DNA of 64,000 nt from Bacillus sp. MYb209 (GCF_002975175.1 NZ_PCNZ01000013.1:1-64000); one strand, 5' to 3'. Positions 32,006-42,342 are shown, counted from the first letter of the stretch. The notes: generated by a model from the sequence alone, not told the origin. Program-made: numbers and translations.

Positions 32006-33223
32006 ATGAAAAAAATAAATTCAAATATAGATTTGGATACGAATGTATTAGAAGTAGTATTTATTCCAAGAAGGTTTATTGTTTTATGGATTACACTCGT
32101 ATATATAGCTTCTATGCTTTTAGAATTTCGTAATAATATTTACTCTATGGATAGTTTCTTCTTTACAATAGTCATTGTTATTCATACTATTTTTCATTGG
32201 TATGCGAGTTCATTAAAGAATAGGCAATTGTTGTACTTCTTTTTTGTACAACTCTTCATTGTGTTTCTCGCTGCATTTATTGTACCAAATGGTTCAATAG
32301 CTATTTTTGTTGGATTAACCCCTATTTTAATTGCCCAAAGTCTATATGTTTATAACAATATATTTAAAGTAATGGCAGTTTTTACTCTCATGTATGCCAT
32401 ATTTTGTACTGCAATCAGTATCAATTATGGTGTGAATAAAGTAGCTATTCTTATCTCTATGTTCCTTTTAGTATTAGCAATTATTATTCCTTTTTCCTAT
32501 ATTAATAAGCAGCAATTTGATGCACGTAATCGTATACAGAGCTACATTCAAGAGTTAGAGTCTGCATATATGAGAGTGGAAGAATTGACATTAGCTAATG
32601 AAAGGCAGCGAATGGCAAGAGATTTACATGATACGTTAGCGCAAGGTGTAGCGAGCTTAATTATGCAATTGGAAGCAATAGATGCCCATATGCAAAAAGG
32701 AAATACAGGACGATCTCAAGAGATTATGAAACAAACTATGATAAGAGCGAGACAAACTTTACATGATGCAAGGTTGGTTATTGATGATTTGCGTCATACT
32801 ACCAATTCATTTAATGAAGCAGTAGAGGAAGAGGTTCAACGTTTTTCTGAGGCTACGTCTATACATGTGAGATTTACTATTCAAAGCCCCCCGCATATTT
32901 CAAGCTTAGTAAAGGAGCACTGTTTATATGTAATTAGTGAATGTTTAACGAATATCGCAAAACATTCGCAGGCAACAGATGTAAATTTAAAAGTTGAATA
33001 TATCGATGACCTTGAAAAACTTACTATTGAAGTTGAAGATAATGGAATTGGTTTTGACACTAGATATATCGGTAAGAATCCTGGACATTATGGCTTAATT
33101 GGCTTAAATGAGCGTGTTCGATTGATTAAGGGAGAAATACATATATTGAGTGAAGAGATGAATGGTACGAAAGTGTATATTCAAGTGCCTATAAATAAAG
33201 AAGGAGATAGCCATGAAGTATAA
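32006..33223 (+). CDS. Membrane sensor histidine kinase (HisKA_3, NarL/DesK/LiaS type)
   Basis: A 405-residue kinase. Residues about 25-175 contain five to six membrane helices with no large outside domain, as in DesK-like sensors of membrane state. The dimerisation domain has ERQRMARDLHDTLAQGVASL with the phosphorylated His, and the ATPase domain has ECLTNIAKHSQATDV and EVEDNGIGFD. GGTGGAGG precedes the ATG and a TATAAT is at 31981-31986. It overlaps the response-regulator gene by 11 bp. Confidence 0.9.
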   Translation: MKKINSNIDLDTNVLEVVFIPRRFIVLWITLVYIASMLLEFRNNIYSMDSFFFTIVIVIHTIFHWYASSLKNRQLLYFFFVQLFIVFLAAFIVPNGSIAIFVGLTPILIAQSLYVYNNIFKVMAVFTLMYAIFCTAISINYGVNKVAILISMFLLVLAIIIPFSYINKQQFDARNRIQSYIQELESAYMRVEELTLANERQRMARDLHDTLAQGVASLIMQLEAIDAHMQKGNTGRSQEIMKQTMIRARQTLHDARLVIDDLRHTTNSFNEAVEEEVQRFSEATSIHVRFTIQSPPHISSLVKEHCLYVISECLTNIAKHSQATDVNLKVEYIDDLEKLTIEVEDNGIGFDTRYIGKNPGHYGLIGLNERVRLIKGEIHILSEEMNGTKVYIQVPINKEGDSHEV

Positions 33224-33857
33224 CGTATTAATTGTGGATGATCATTTCGTTGTAAGAGAAGGTCTGAAATTAATAATAGAAACGAGTGATTCATTTCAAA
33301 TTATAGGTGAGGCTGCAAACGGAGAAGAAGCCCTTTCTTTCATAGAAAAAAAGAAACCTGATGTCATTTTAATGGACTTAAATATGCCTAAAATGAGTGG
33401 TTTAGAAACAATTGAGGCTTTAAATAAAAAACAAAATCATACGCCGATTATTATATTAACTACTTATAACGAAGATGAATTAATGTTAAAGGGAATTGAG
33501 TTAGGAGCAAAAGGATATTTGCTAAAAGATACGGATCGTGAGAATTTGTTTCGAACATTGGAAGCGGCTATTCGAGGTGAGATTTTACTACAACCAAATA
33601 TTATGGAAAAGATAGTGAAGTATAAAAGGAAAGAAATACATGCTGATAAGGTTGAAGAAAATAACTTAACAGAAAAAGAACTGTTTGTGTTGAAAGCTAT
33701 TGCGCGCGGATATAAGAATAAAGAAATTGCATTTGATATGGGGATAGCTGAGCGAACGGTAAAAGCGTATTTAACGAATATATACAATAAACTAGGTGTT
33801 AATTCGCGGTCAGAAGCAGTAGCTGTATCTATTGAAAGGAAGTTAATTCATTTTTAA
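33213..33857 (+). CDS. NarL/LuxR-family response regulator
   Basis: A 214-residue regulator: receiver domain with acidic pair VDDH and phospho-Asp in DVILMDLNMPK, then a LuxR helix-turn-helix (LTEKELFVLKAIARGYKNKE and AERTVKAYLTNIYNKLGVNS). AAGGAGATAG lies in the end of the kinase gene before the ATG. It forms a pair with the DesK-like kinase; the nearby divergent peptide gene is a reasonable target. Confidence 0.92.
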   Translation: MKYNVLIVDDHFVVREGLKLIIETSDSFQIIGEAANGEEALSFIEKKKPDVILMDLNMPKMSGLETIEALNKKQNHTPIIILTTYNEDELMLKGIELGAKGYLLKDTDRENLFRTLEAAIRGEILLQPNIMEKIVKYKRKEIHADKVEENNLTEKELFVLKAIARGYKNKEIAFDMGIAERTVKAYLTNIYNKLGVNSRSEAVAVSIERKLIHF

Positions 33858-33872
33858 AACATTATATATGCC

Positions 33873-33913
33873 CAATCGTACATTATAGGCTTGCCCTTTT
33901 GTACGATTTTTTT
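33873..33913 (+). terminator. Terminator of the two-component operon
   Basis: AATCGTAC/GTACGATT with a T-run, 16 bp past the stop codon. Confidence 0.7.
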
Positions 33914-34059
33914 ATTTCTTTCTCATGTTATGCTTCAGAAAGTATGAGAGATTTAAGAACAGTACAATTACAGACGTTTTCTTTTATCCCAACATAGAAC
34001 GTATTGCTGTAAATTCATTCAAAGATTGCAGTTGATAAGAAATGGGGGAGTTAACACAG

Positions 34060-34458
34060 ATGTTTCTACCTATTACTGCATTTTATAGGTTTAGTTGGCT
34101 GGGGAGTTTTGCTTTCTCTTCAGAAAAGGTTAGCAGGAATCGAGCGTTTTCGAGGGCCGAAGAACTAAATGCTAATTTGTATGAAAAGAAATGTATAGAT
34201 TCAGTTAGTAATATTCATGAGAAAATAACGATAGATTTTGTGAAATATGGTGATAATTATGTATCGGGCCATGCGGAACCTTATGCAACAATTGTCATAA
34301 CGAGCGGCGATATGCTTGTTGGAAGTGGACGGGTTAATGAGTATGGAGAGTTTAAAATATATACGAATAATCATCTGGAAGAGTATTTGATAATAGAGAT
34401 TCAGTTGATACTAGGTGGTTTTTATCAAGAGAGTATAACGGTAAAGATAGAATGCTAA
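34060..34458 (+). CDS. Small Ig-like (Big_6-type) domain protein
   Basis: A 132-residue protein. It starts with a hydrophobic segment FLPITAFYRFSWLGSFAFS that might be a signal or anchor, then carries one beta-sandwich with YVSGHAEPYATIVITSGDML and GRVNEYGEFKIYT, the hallmark of bacterial Ig-like repeats in surface proteins. GGGGGAG precedes ATG 34060; the ATG at 34042 overlaps that site. Usually such domains occur in strings, so a single one in a short protein is unusual and may be a relic of a longer adhesin. Confidence 0.65.
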   Translation: MFLPITAFYRFSWLGSFAFSSEKVSRNRAFSRAEELNANLYEKKCIDSVSNIHEKITIDFVKYGDNYVSGHAEPYATIVITSGDMLVGSGRVNEYGEFKIYTNNHLEEYLIIEIQLILGGFYQESITVKIEC

Positions 34459-34489
34459 GGTATCGTGATTTCCTTTTTATCTACTAAAT

Positions 34490-34517
34490 AAAAAGGAAGC
34501 AACCGTAGCCGCTTCCT
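34490..34517 (-). terminator. Terminator of the DUF2639 gene
   Basis: GGAAGC...GCTTCC hairpin with T-run on the minus strand; could also serve the Ig-like gene. Confidence 0.65.
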
Positions 34518-34524
34518 ACATCTA

Positions 34525-34665
34525 TTAAGCCGAAGCTTTCTTCATTCTTTCAAGTAAACTAGATAAAATATGTGTACGATAAGATTCTAGTTTTTTACCT
34601 TCGTAAGTACGAATACCTAATTTTTTCAGTTCTTTTACATACCAACCTTTGCTTCCGAAATACAT
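34525..34665 (-). CDS. yflJ: DUF2639 (YflJ-like) small protein
   Basis: A 46-residue protein with FGSKGWYVKELKKLGIRTYE, the signature of the short YflJ/DUF2639 family of Bacillus. Function unknown. AAGGGGAG lies 6 bp before ATG 34665, so longer upstream readings are discarded. Confidence 0.8.
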   Translation of the reverse strand: MYFGSKGWYVKELKKLGIRTYEGKKLESYRTHILSSLLERMKKASA

Positions 34666-34816
34666 GTGAACGCTCCCCTTCAACTTTTTTATTTGTTCTG
34701 ATTGTACTTGGAGGTACAGGTAATATAATGAAGGAAATGGATTTCGCGCGAAAATGGTTAACTTTGTTGCAAAAGACATATATACTAAAGGTAGTATACA
34801 ACGAGGTGGGCAAGAC

Positions 34817-35179
34817 GTGATTATAGAGAAGCACGAAATTCAAATTGACCAAATTACGAGCGGAAAAGTGAACATCTTTACTTTTTATAGAAATAGAAAG
34901 CAAATTGACGATCATTTTTTACGATTGCAAGAACCATCGCTTACAGCAAACTACTTCTTCCATTTTCATTTTGATGCAGAGAGCTTGCATCTTCTGCAGG
35001 AAGAGTTTCCGAGCGTATATCCGTACGGCGGTAGTGAAACGATTCACGACTGGACGGAAAAGATGAAAGCGGAATTGCAACATCAGATCCAAACAGGTAA
35101 ATGGAATAAGCGCGTACGTATCGGTAATCGTATTCTAGATGTGGCGTTTACGTGGTGTGACGAAGATATAGTAGAGTGA
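34817..35179 (+). CDS. Conserved Bacillus protein of unknown function
   Basis: A 120-residue soluble protein. GAGGTGGG lies 6 bp before the GTG at 34817, better than an ATG at 34754 that has no site. It contains TANYFFHFHFDAESLHLL, FPSVYPYGGSETIHDW and ends in an acidic tail CDEDIVE. Mixed alpha/beta, no recognised motif. Confidence 0.65.
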   Translation: MIIEKHEIQIDQITSGKVNIFTFYRNRKQIDDHFLRLQEPSLTANYFFHFHFDAESLHLLQEEFPSVYPYGGSETIHDWTEKMKAELQHQIQTGKWNKRVRIGNRILDVAFTWCDEDIVE

Positions 35180-35180
35180 A

Positions 35181-35208
35181 AAAGAAGCGGATGACGCTTC
35201 TTTTTTTT
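35181..35208. terminator. Terminator GAAGCG/CGCTTC with T8
   Basis: Short stem with 5-nt loop and eight T on the plus strand, between the unknown gene and yhzD. Confidence 0.75.
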
Positions 35209-35392
35209 AGCGCTGGAATAAAACGAGCTTACCTGCAGAAGATGTGCAGCGATGCGTTTTTTCATGCAATCCTTTTTCCTGTAAAATAGATTCACCTTTT
35301 GCTTTCGCTTCTTTTTCAGTTGCCGCCTCGAATGATTCGTCTAATGCTTTTGAACCATCTTTTTCAAAGACTGTTAGAATGTATACTCCCAT
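35207..35392 (-). CDS. yhzD: YhzD-like small protein
   Basis: A 61-residue protein whose pattern YILTVFEKDGSKALDESFEA and THRCTSSAGKLVLF matches B. subtilis YhzD, which lies in the same neighbourhood near yhaO-yhaM there. Role unknown. GGAGGGA precedes ATG 35392. Confidence 0.8.
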   Translation of the reverse strand: MGVYILTVFEKDGSKALDESFEAATEKEAKAKGESILQEKGLHEKTHRCTSSAGKLVLFQR

Positions 35393-35487
35393 GAAAATTC
35401 CCTCCAATAATTAAAATCAGAATCTTATAACTATTTTGTCATAAATCACTAGAATATGCAAAGAAATATATGACATTGCGTGTTACA

Positions 35488-35806
35488 ATAAAGTGAAACT
35501 TTAATCAGCGGGGAGTTTTTTCATCCCCACTGATTATTAGCTTTCACCAATCGGGTATTTACGGGCAGTTTGCTTTCAGATTGGCTTCCTTGCCCTACTG
35601 CCCGTTAATACGGGGTAAAGTGAAACTTTAATTAGTGGGGAGTTTTTTCATCCCCACTGATTATTAGTTGAACCAATCGGGTAATTACGGGCAGTTTGCT
35701 TTCAAATTAGCTTCTTAGCCTTACTGCCCGTTAATTCGGGGTAAAGTGAAACTTTAATAAGTGGGGGAGTTTTTTCATCCCCTGCTTATTATTAGTTTTC
35801 AGCAAT
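35488..35806 (-). repeat. Tandem array of bcr1-type repeats, about 2.5 copies
   Basis: Three units start at 35488, 35615 and 35741 with GTGAAACTTTAAT and repeat every 126-127 bp; the third breaks off near 35806. Each has a stem (AATCAG/CTGATT type), CAATCGGGT, GGGCAG and CTGCCC. Units share a (G/A)TAAA junction equivalent to the TTTAT edge. The array lies directly before yhaO. bcr1 copies are normally single. Confidence 0.8.
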
Positions 35807-35857
35807 TTTAATGTTGATAAGATGAAACTTTTGAAACATAGAAAGGATCGTTTATTT

Positions 35858-37099
35858 GTGAAACAAGTGAAGTTTATACATGCGGCTGATTTGCATTTGG
35901 ATAGTCCGTTTAAAGGGATGGAAATGAATATACCATCGTCTGTTTGGGAGAGAATGAAGAAAAGTACGTTTGAATCGTTCGAGCGTATTGTTGATAAAGC
36001 GATTCAAGAGCGCGTTGATTTCGTATTACTAGCTGGGGATTTGTATGATGCGGAGACAAGAAGTTTGAGAGCGCAAGTGTTTGTGCGTGAGCAAATGAAG
36101 AGACTTTCGCAGTATGATATTCCCGTATTTATTATTCACGGTAACCACGATCATTTAGGGGGAAGCTGGGCAGCAATTGAGTTTCCGGAAAATGTTCATG
36201 TGTTTATTGAGCCTTATGTAGAAGAGAGATCATTTTATAAAAATGGTGAGCTATTAGCTTCTATTTATGGGTTTAGTTATTTGCAGCAAGCAGTAACGGA
36301 TAATATGACAGCGCAATATACGAAAATGAGTGATGCGCCTTTTCATATTGGGATGCTTCACGGAAGTGTGGAAGGGGATGCGGAGCATAATCGCTATGCA
36401 CCGTTTCAAATTCGTGAGCTGAAAGAAAAGCAGTTCGATTATTGGGCTCTTGGCCATATACATAAACGTGAAATTTTATCAGAAGAGCCATGTATTATTT
36501 ATCCAGGTAACATACAAGGGCGTCATCGTAAGGAAACAGGAGAAAAGGGTGCGTATCTTATCGAACTCACGAAACAAGGATCGCATTGTTCGTTTTTCCA
36601 TACTGCGGATGTTGTATGGGATGAGATAGAAGTTAGTATCGATGGACTTGAAACTGTTGATGATCTTATGACGGCGGCGTCAACTGCGATGAATGAATGT
36701 AGAAGAGAAGAGGACGGCACACTTTTAACTGTTGTATTTACAGGACAGGGGCCACTTTCTCCTTATTTACGTGAAGACAAGCGCGTGGAAGAGATTTTTC
36801 ATATTTTAGCAGCGGGAGAAGAGCGAAAAGATTTTGTATATGCGATGAAGTGGAAAAATGAGACGGTTTCTTTTGCAGAAATCGAACGTTTGAAAGCAGA
36901 AAATCATTTCGTCGGTAGTGTGCTAAAGGAGTTAGAAACTTTCACAAATATGGACGGAGTGTTGCGCACGATTTGGACATCTCCTGTGGCGCGTAATAGC
37001 ATTGAATCTTTCACAGAAGAAGAGAAGAGAGAGATTCAAAAGGAAGCGGAAAATATTATTTTAGAGCAATTATTCCAGCAAGAGAGGGATAAAAAATGA
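35858..37099 (+). CDS. yhaO: YhaO, metallophosphoesterase of the SbcD/Mre11 type
   Basis: A 413-residue predicted DNA exonuclease. The phosphoesterase motifs are present: AADLHLDSPF, LAGDLYD, HGNHDHLG, GMLHGSVEG and GHIHKRE. A GTG at 35858 with AAAGGA upstream gives the SbcD-like start MKQVKFIHAADLH; the ATG at 35822 has no site. Its stop overlaps the start of yhaN (ATGA), so the pair is made together like SbcD with SbcC. Role in double-strand break or replication-fork processing is inferred from the family. Confidence 0.9.
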   Translation: MKQVKFIHAADLHLDSPFKGMEMNIPSSVWERMKKSTFESFERIVDKAIQERVDFVLLAGDLYDAETRSLRAQVFVREQMKRLSQYDIPVFIIHGNHDHLGGSWAAIEFPENVHVFIEPYVEERSFYKNGELLASIYGFSYLQQAVTDNMTAQYTKMSDAPFHIGMLHGSVEGDAEHNRYAPFQIRELKEKQFDYWALGHIHKREILSEEPCIIYPGNIQGRHRKETGEKGAYLIELTKQGSHCSFFHTADVVWDEIEVSIDGLETVDDLMTAASTAMNECRREEDGTLLTVVFTGQGPLSPYLREDKRVEEIFHILAAGEERKDFVYAMKWKNETVSFAEIERLKAENHFVGSVLKELETFTNMDGVLRTIWTSPVARNSIESFTEEEKREIQKEAENIILEQLFQQERDKK

Positions 37100-40020
37100 G
37101 AATTGAAAAACTCCATATTTATGGCTATGGAAAACTAGAAAATGTGGAAATGGATCTTTCATTGCTGACGGTGTTGTACGGTGAAAACGAAGCGGGTAAA
37201 TCGACAATTCGCTCGTTTATGAAAAGTATTTTATTCGGTTTTCCGACGAGAGGTCAGCGCCGTTATGAGCCGAAAGAAGGCGGGAAGTACGGCGGAGCGA
37301 TCACCGTGCAAACAGAGAAGTACGGCCGTTTGAAAATTGAACGATTGCCAAAGACGGCATCTGGTGAGGTGACCGTTTATTTTGAAGACGGGAAAACTGG
37401 CGGCGAAGATATTTTAAAAGATACATTAAGCGGCATGAATGAAAGCTTATTTGATTCAGTCTTTTCGTTTGATATGCATGGTCTTCAAAATATTCATCAG
37501 CTTGGTGAAGCGGATATCGGCAATTATTTATTTTCTGCAAGTGCAGTCGGCAGCGATGCGTTATTGCAGTTAGATAAAAAGCTAGAAAAAGAAATGGAAC
37601 AGCGCTTTAAGCCGAGTGGTCGAAAGCCTGAAATTAACGTGTCACTGCAAGACATGAAAAAGCTCGAGGAAAAGTTGAAAGAGTGGCAAGGAAAAATTGG
37701 CACGTATGAAAAACAAGTTGCGCAGTTAAAAGAAAGTGAAGAAAAACTTGCTTCTGTTCGTGCGGAAAAAGAGTCAGCCGAAAGACGAAAGCAAGACTAT
37801 GAAATATTAGCGGCGCTTGAGCCTCTCGTTATTGAAAAGAGTGCGCACGAGAAAGTGTTAGAAAACGAGAACGGGCAGTTTCCTGTAAACGGGATGGCGC
37901 GTTATGAGGCGGTAAAGGCAAAGATAGAACCGCTGCAGGTACAAGTAGATTCACTTCAAAAAAAGATAGAAACAGTGCAATCAGAAATTGATTCCACAGA
38001 AATAGATGAAGCATTTTTACAAAAAGAAAGTTATGTAGAAGAACTGCGTATGCAGCATATGTCTTATGAAAATGCACGCCAAGAAATGCGTGATATGACG
38101 GGAAGTATTACGAATATAAAAGAAGAAATCGCAGAATTAGAGCAACAAATTGGCGCTACTTTTGAACAAGAGACTGTTCTTTCATTTGATATAAGTTTAG
38201 CGACGAAAGAATTAATTACACAAGCGGTGCAAAAAGCGAGAGAGTTAGAAACGCAAAAAACGCAGCTTGATGATCGTTTTAAAACGGCTCAAGAGCAATT
38301 AGAAGAGCAAGAAGAAAATATAAGACAAATAAGACAGCAATTGTTAGCTGATGAAGAACGAAATACGTTAGTTGAGAAAGAAAAATCATTTCAAGATGCG
38401 GCGTTTATTGGTATGGGCGCAGAGAGAATGAAGCACAAGTATGAGGAAAAAGCAGGAGCGGCTATACAAAAGAAAAAACAGTGGCAAAGAATTTGTCTTC
38501 TGTTACTTCTTATTAACACGCTTGTTTTATTCACGAGTTTGTTTATAGATAACCGCGCGATGTTATTTATTAGTGTTATTGTTTTTGTAGGGATTGTTTT
38601 AGCGCTCGTTTTATATAAAGATCCATCAGGTGGATTACAAGAAGAGCTTCTTACTCTTCAGCAAAGTGCTGGCGGCCGTCAAAGTGAAGAAGCGATGTCA
38701 GTTCGCTATCAGTTAGAAAAGGATGAAGAGATTCGCAAGTTATTTGAGCGAGAGTCGTATAAATTACAACAAATGGAACGTACTTATGATAAAGTCGTTT
38801 CATCGTATGAGGAATGGGAGAGAGAAACTTTCCGTGCTAGCGAACAAGTAGATGCGTATAACACGCGCTATATGTTCCCTGAATTTTATACGTATGCACA
38901 CATATTGCCAGCATTTGAGCGTATTGAAAAAATGCAGTCATTATATCGTCATTTAGAGAAGCAAGGCGCGCGAAAATCTTCATTATATGAAATGATTTCG
39001 CACTTTGAACATAAACTAGAAACTGTTATTGGTAGCACAGAATATAGTAATTTGCATGAGGCGCAAAGTCGTATGCAAAATGAGAAAGAGAAGTGCCAAA
39101 CTTGTAAGCAGGTGAAAGAGAAGCTGGCGGAATGGCAAGAAGAATACGAGTTCATGCAAGAGCAATTAAAACAACTTTTAGTAGAGCGAGATGGGTTATG
39201 GCATATCGCAGAATCTACAGATGAAGAGATGTTTTTAGAAGCAGGAAAATTGGCGGAAAAACGTGAAGATGCGGATAAGCAAGTGGGGCGTTTATTACCT
39301 CAAATTGATCTTTTAGAACAGCGCTTAACGAGTTTATCATTAGCTGAACATTATGAGGCTGACGGTTATGATGAAAAATTAAAGCAAGAAATTACAGCCG
39401 CGCAAAACTGTCTTGCGAAAGAGAAAGAACTAACAGAGCGTATTGCGAAGCATCGAATAGAAATTGCGAATTTGGAAGAAGGCAGTACGTACGGTGATTT
39501 GCTACATGAGTGGGAAATGAAAAAATCACAAGTGCGTGAACAAGTGAAGAAGTGGGCGGCATATGCGGCCGCGAAGACAGTACTAACGAAAACGAAGCAA
39601 TATTATCATGAAGTGCATCTGCCGCGTATTTTACAAAAATCCGAAGAGTATTTCGTTTATTTAACGGGGGGAAGATATAGTAAAATATTTTCACCGTCAG
39701 AGGCGGAACCTTTCATTGTTGAGCGTAATGATGGTATGCGTTTTTACAGTCATGAACTAAGCCAAGCGACGGCTGAGCAGTTATATTTATCGTTACGATT
39801 TGCGCTAGCGAAAACATTTGAGCATGATTATCCATTTATTATTGATGATAGTTTCGTGCATTTCGATGCGGTAAGGACGAATCGAACGATTGAACTTATA
39901 AAAGAAATCGCAAAAGATAGACAAGTTATCTTCTTTACATGTCATGCGCATTTATTAACGTATTTTACAGAAAATGAGATTATAAAATTAACACGTAAGC
40001 GTAAAGAAAATGAGTTGTAG
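37096..40020 (+). CDS. yhaN: YhaN, SbcC/Rad50-like AAA ATPase with a membrane hairpin
   Basis: A 974-residue protein: N-terminal Walker A in YGENEAGKSTIRS, two long coiled-coil arms, and C-terminal Walker B in YPFIIDDSFVHFD. Unlike SbcC the centre (about residues 461-508) has two strongly hydrophobic segments (LLLINTLVLFTSLF, ISVIVFVGIVLALVLY) instead of a zinc hook, so the arm tips are probably in the membrane. It overlaps yhaO by 4 bp. Confidence 0.9.
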   Translation: MRIEKLHIYGYGKLENVEMDLSLLTVLYGENEAGKSTIRSFMKSILFGFPTRGQRRYEPKEGGKYGGAITVQTEKYGRLKIERLPKTASGEVTVYFEDGKTGGEDILKDTLSGMNESLFDSVFSFDMHGLQNIHQLGEADIGNYLFSASAVGSDALLQLDKKLEKEMEQRFKPSGRKPEINVSLQDMKKLEEKLKEWQGKIGTYEKQVAQLKESEEKLASVRAEKESAERRKQDYEILAALEPLVIEKSAHEKVLENENGQFPVNGMARYEAVKAKIEPLQVQVDSLQKKIETVQSEIDSTEIDEAFLQKESYVEELRMQHMSYENARQEMRDMTGSITNIKEEIAELEQQIGATFEQETVLSFDISLATKELITQAVQKARELETQKTQLDDRFKTAQEQLEEQEENIRQIRQQLLADEERNTLVEKEKSFQDAAFIGMGAERMKHKYEEKAGAAIQKKKQWQRICLLLLLINTLVLFTSLFIDNRAMLFISVIVFVGIVLALVLYKDPSGGLQEELLTLQQSAGGRQSEEAMSVRYQLEKDEEIRKLFERESYKLQQMERTYDKVVSSYEEWERETFRASEQVDAYNTRYMFPEFYTYAHILPAFERIEKMQSLYRHLEKQGARKSSLYEMISHFEHKLETVIGSTEYSNLHEAQSRMQNEKEKCQTCKQVKEKLAEWQEEYEFMQEQLKQLLVERDGLWHIAESTDEEMFLEAGKLAEKREDADKQVGRLLPQIDLLEQRLTSLSLAEHYEADGYDEKLKQEITAAQNCLAKEKELTERIAKHRIEIANLEEGSTYGDLLHEWEMKKSQVREQVKKWAAYAAAKTVLTKTKQYYHEVHLPRILQKSEEYFVYLTGGRYSKIFSPSEAEPFIVERNDGMRFYSHELSQATAEQLYLSLRFALAKTFEHDYPFIIDDSFVHFDAVRTNRTIELIKEIAKDRQVIFFTCHAHLLTYFTENEIIKLTRKRKENEL

Positions 40021-40043
40021 TATGCTATACTAAAAGTAATTGA

Positions 40044-41006
<963 letters not shown>

Positions 41007-41020
41007 AATTGTAAATAGAA

Positions 41021-41058
41021 CAGCCTCATTAAGTGTTAAACTTAATGAGGCTTTTTTT
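41021..41058 (+). terminator. Terminator of yhaM
   Basis: GCCTCATTAAG/CTTAATGAGGC followed by seven T. Confidence 0.9.
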
Positions 41059-41081
41059 GTATGAATAACATATTAAAAAAA

Positions 41082-41099
41082 TATCTCGAATTCGAGATA
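41082..41099. promoter_or_regulatory. MhqR-box palindrome
   Basis: TATCTCGAATTCGAGATA is a perfect 18-bp palindrome identical, as I recall it, to the MhqR operator core of B. subtilis (tATCTcgaAtTCgAGATa). MhqR is a MarR-type repressor released by quinones and controls ring-cleaving dioxygenases like the next gene. It lies 265 bp before that gene's start, which implies a long leader or a lost gene. Confidence 0.75.
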
Positions 41100-41364
41100 A
41101 ATCTCTTGCTTTTTAATCACTTGAGTTGTAAAGTGATAGTAACGAAAGGAAATGAGTCATATGAGAAAGGTACACTTCGTTCTTTAAATTGCTTTCGTAT
41201 GAATTATTTTTTAGCTATCACTTGATTAGTAAAATGAAGAGGCATCCTCACATTTCAATAATTACTTTTATAAACACGTGCTTCGTTTCCAGCCTTACTG
41301 GTGGGAACAGCAAGCAGACATATAACCGTAAAAAGATAAATTAAAACTATTGGAGGAATATAAA

Positions 41365-42342
41365 ATGAACCAACTAAAAGGAATACACCATGTTACAGCG
41401 ATTACAAGTAGTGCAGAAAAGAACTATGAATTTTTCACTTACGTTTTAGGAATGCGTCTCGTTAAAAAAACGGTAAATCAAGATGATATTCAAACTTATC
41501 ATTTATTCTTTGCAGAGGATAAAGGTAGTGCAGGAACGGATATGACTTTCTTTGACTTCCCAGGCGTTCCTAAAGGTGTACACGGAACAAATGAAATTTC
41601 AAAGACTTCGTTCCGAGTTCCAAGTGATGCAGCATTAGCATATTGGATGAAACGTTTTGATCGTCTTGAAGTGAAACATACTGGAGTTAAAGAGCAATTC
41701 GGTAAGAAGACTCTTTCTTTCGTTGATTTTGATGATCAACACTATCAATTAATCTCAGATGAATTGGATAAAGGTGTGGAATCAGGTACACCTTGGCAAA
41801 ATGGGCCAGTTCCATTAGAATATGCAATTACTGGCTTAGGACCTGTATTTATTCGCATCGCAAACTTTAGTTATTTCAAAGAAGTGCTAGAAAAAGTTCT
41901 ATTATTTAAAGAGATTGATCAAGAAGGAGAGTTCCACTTATTTGAAGTAGGTGAAGGTGGAAACGGTGCTTCTGTCATTGTAGAACATAATACGGTTCTT
42001 CCTGAAGCACAACAAGGTTTTGGTACAGTGCATCATGCGGCATTCCGCGTAGAGGACCGTGCTGTATTAGAAGAATGGATTGAGAGAATGAGTAGTGTTG
42101 GACTCCCTACATCTGGTTATGTAAATCGTCACTTCTTTGAGTCATTATACGCAAGAGTTGCACCGCAAATTTTATTCGAATTTGCGACAGATGGCCCTGG
42201 ATTTATGGGAGATGAATCTTATGAAACACTTGGAGAAAAATTATCTTTACCTCCATTCCTAGAGCCAAAACGTGAAGAAATTGAAAAATTAGTTCGCCCG
42301 ATTGATACAGTGAGAAGCACGAAGGAATTTATTAAAGAGTAA
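41365..42342 (+). CDS. Ring-cleaving extradiol dioxygenase, MhqO/MhqA-like (two VOC domains)
   Basis: A 325-residue protein of two glyoxalase/VOC modules. Metal ligands are likely His in GIHHVTAITSS, His in GTVHHAAFRVED and a Glu in LFEFATDGPGF. The family confers resistance to methylhydroquinone and catechol stress. TTGGAGG lies 8 bp before ATG 41365. An MhqR box upstream supports quinone-responsive control. Confidence 0.88.
   Translation: MNQLKGIHHVTAITSSAEKNYEFFTYVLGMRLVKKTVNQDDIQTYHLFFAEDKGSAGTDMTFFDFPGVPKGVHGTNEISKTSFRVPSDAALAYWMKRFDRLEVKHTGVKEQFGKKTLSFVDFDDQHYQLISDELDKGVESGTPWQNGPVPLEYAITGLGPVFIRIANFSYFKEVLEKVLLFKEIDQEGEFHLFEVGEGGNGASVIVEHNTVLPEAQQGFGTVHHAAFRVEDRAVLEEWIERMSSVGLPTSGYVNRHFFESLYARVAPQILFEFATDGPGFMGDESYETLGEKLSLPPFLEPKREEIEKLVRPIDTVRSTKEFIKE

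Noticed and set aside
35488-35806. CRISPR or phage-type tandem repeat
   Set aside because: The 126-127-bp unit matches bcr1 copies found elsewhere in the window, so it is a tandem bcr1 array.
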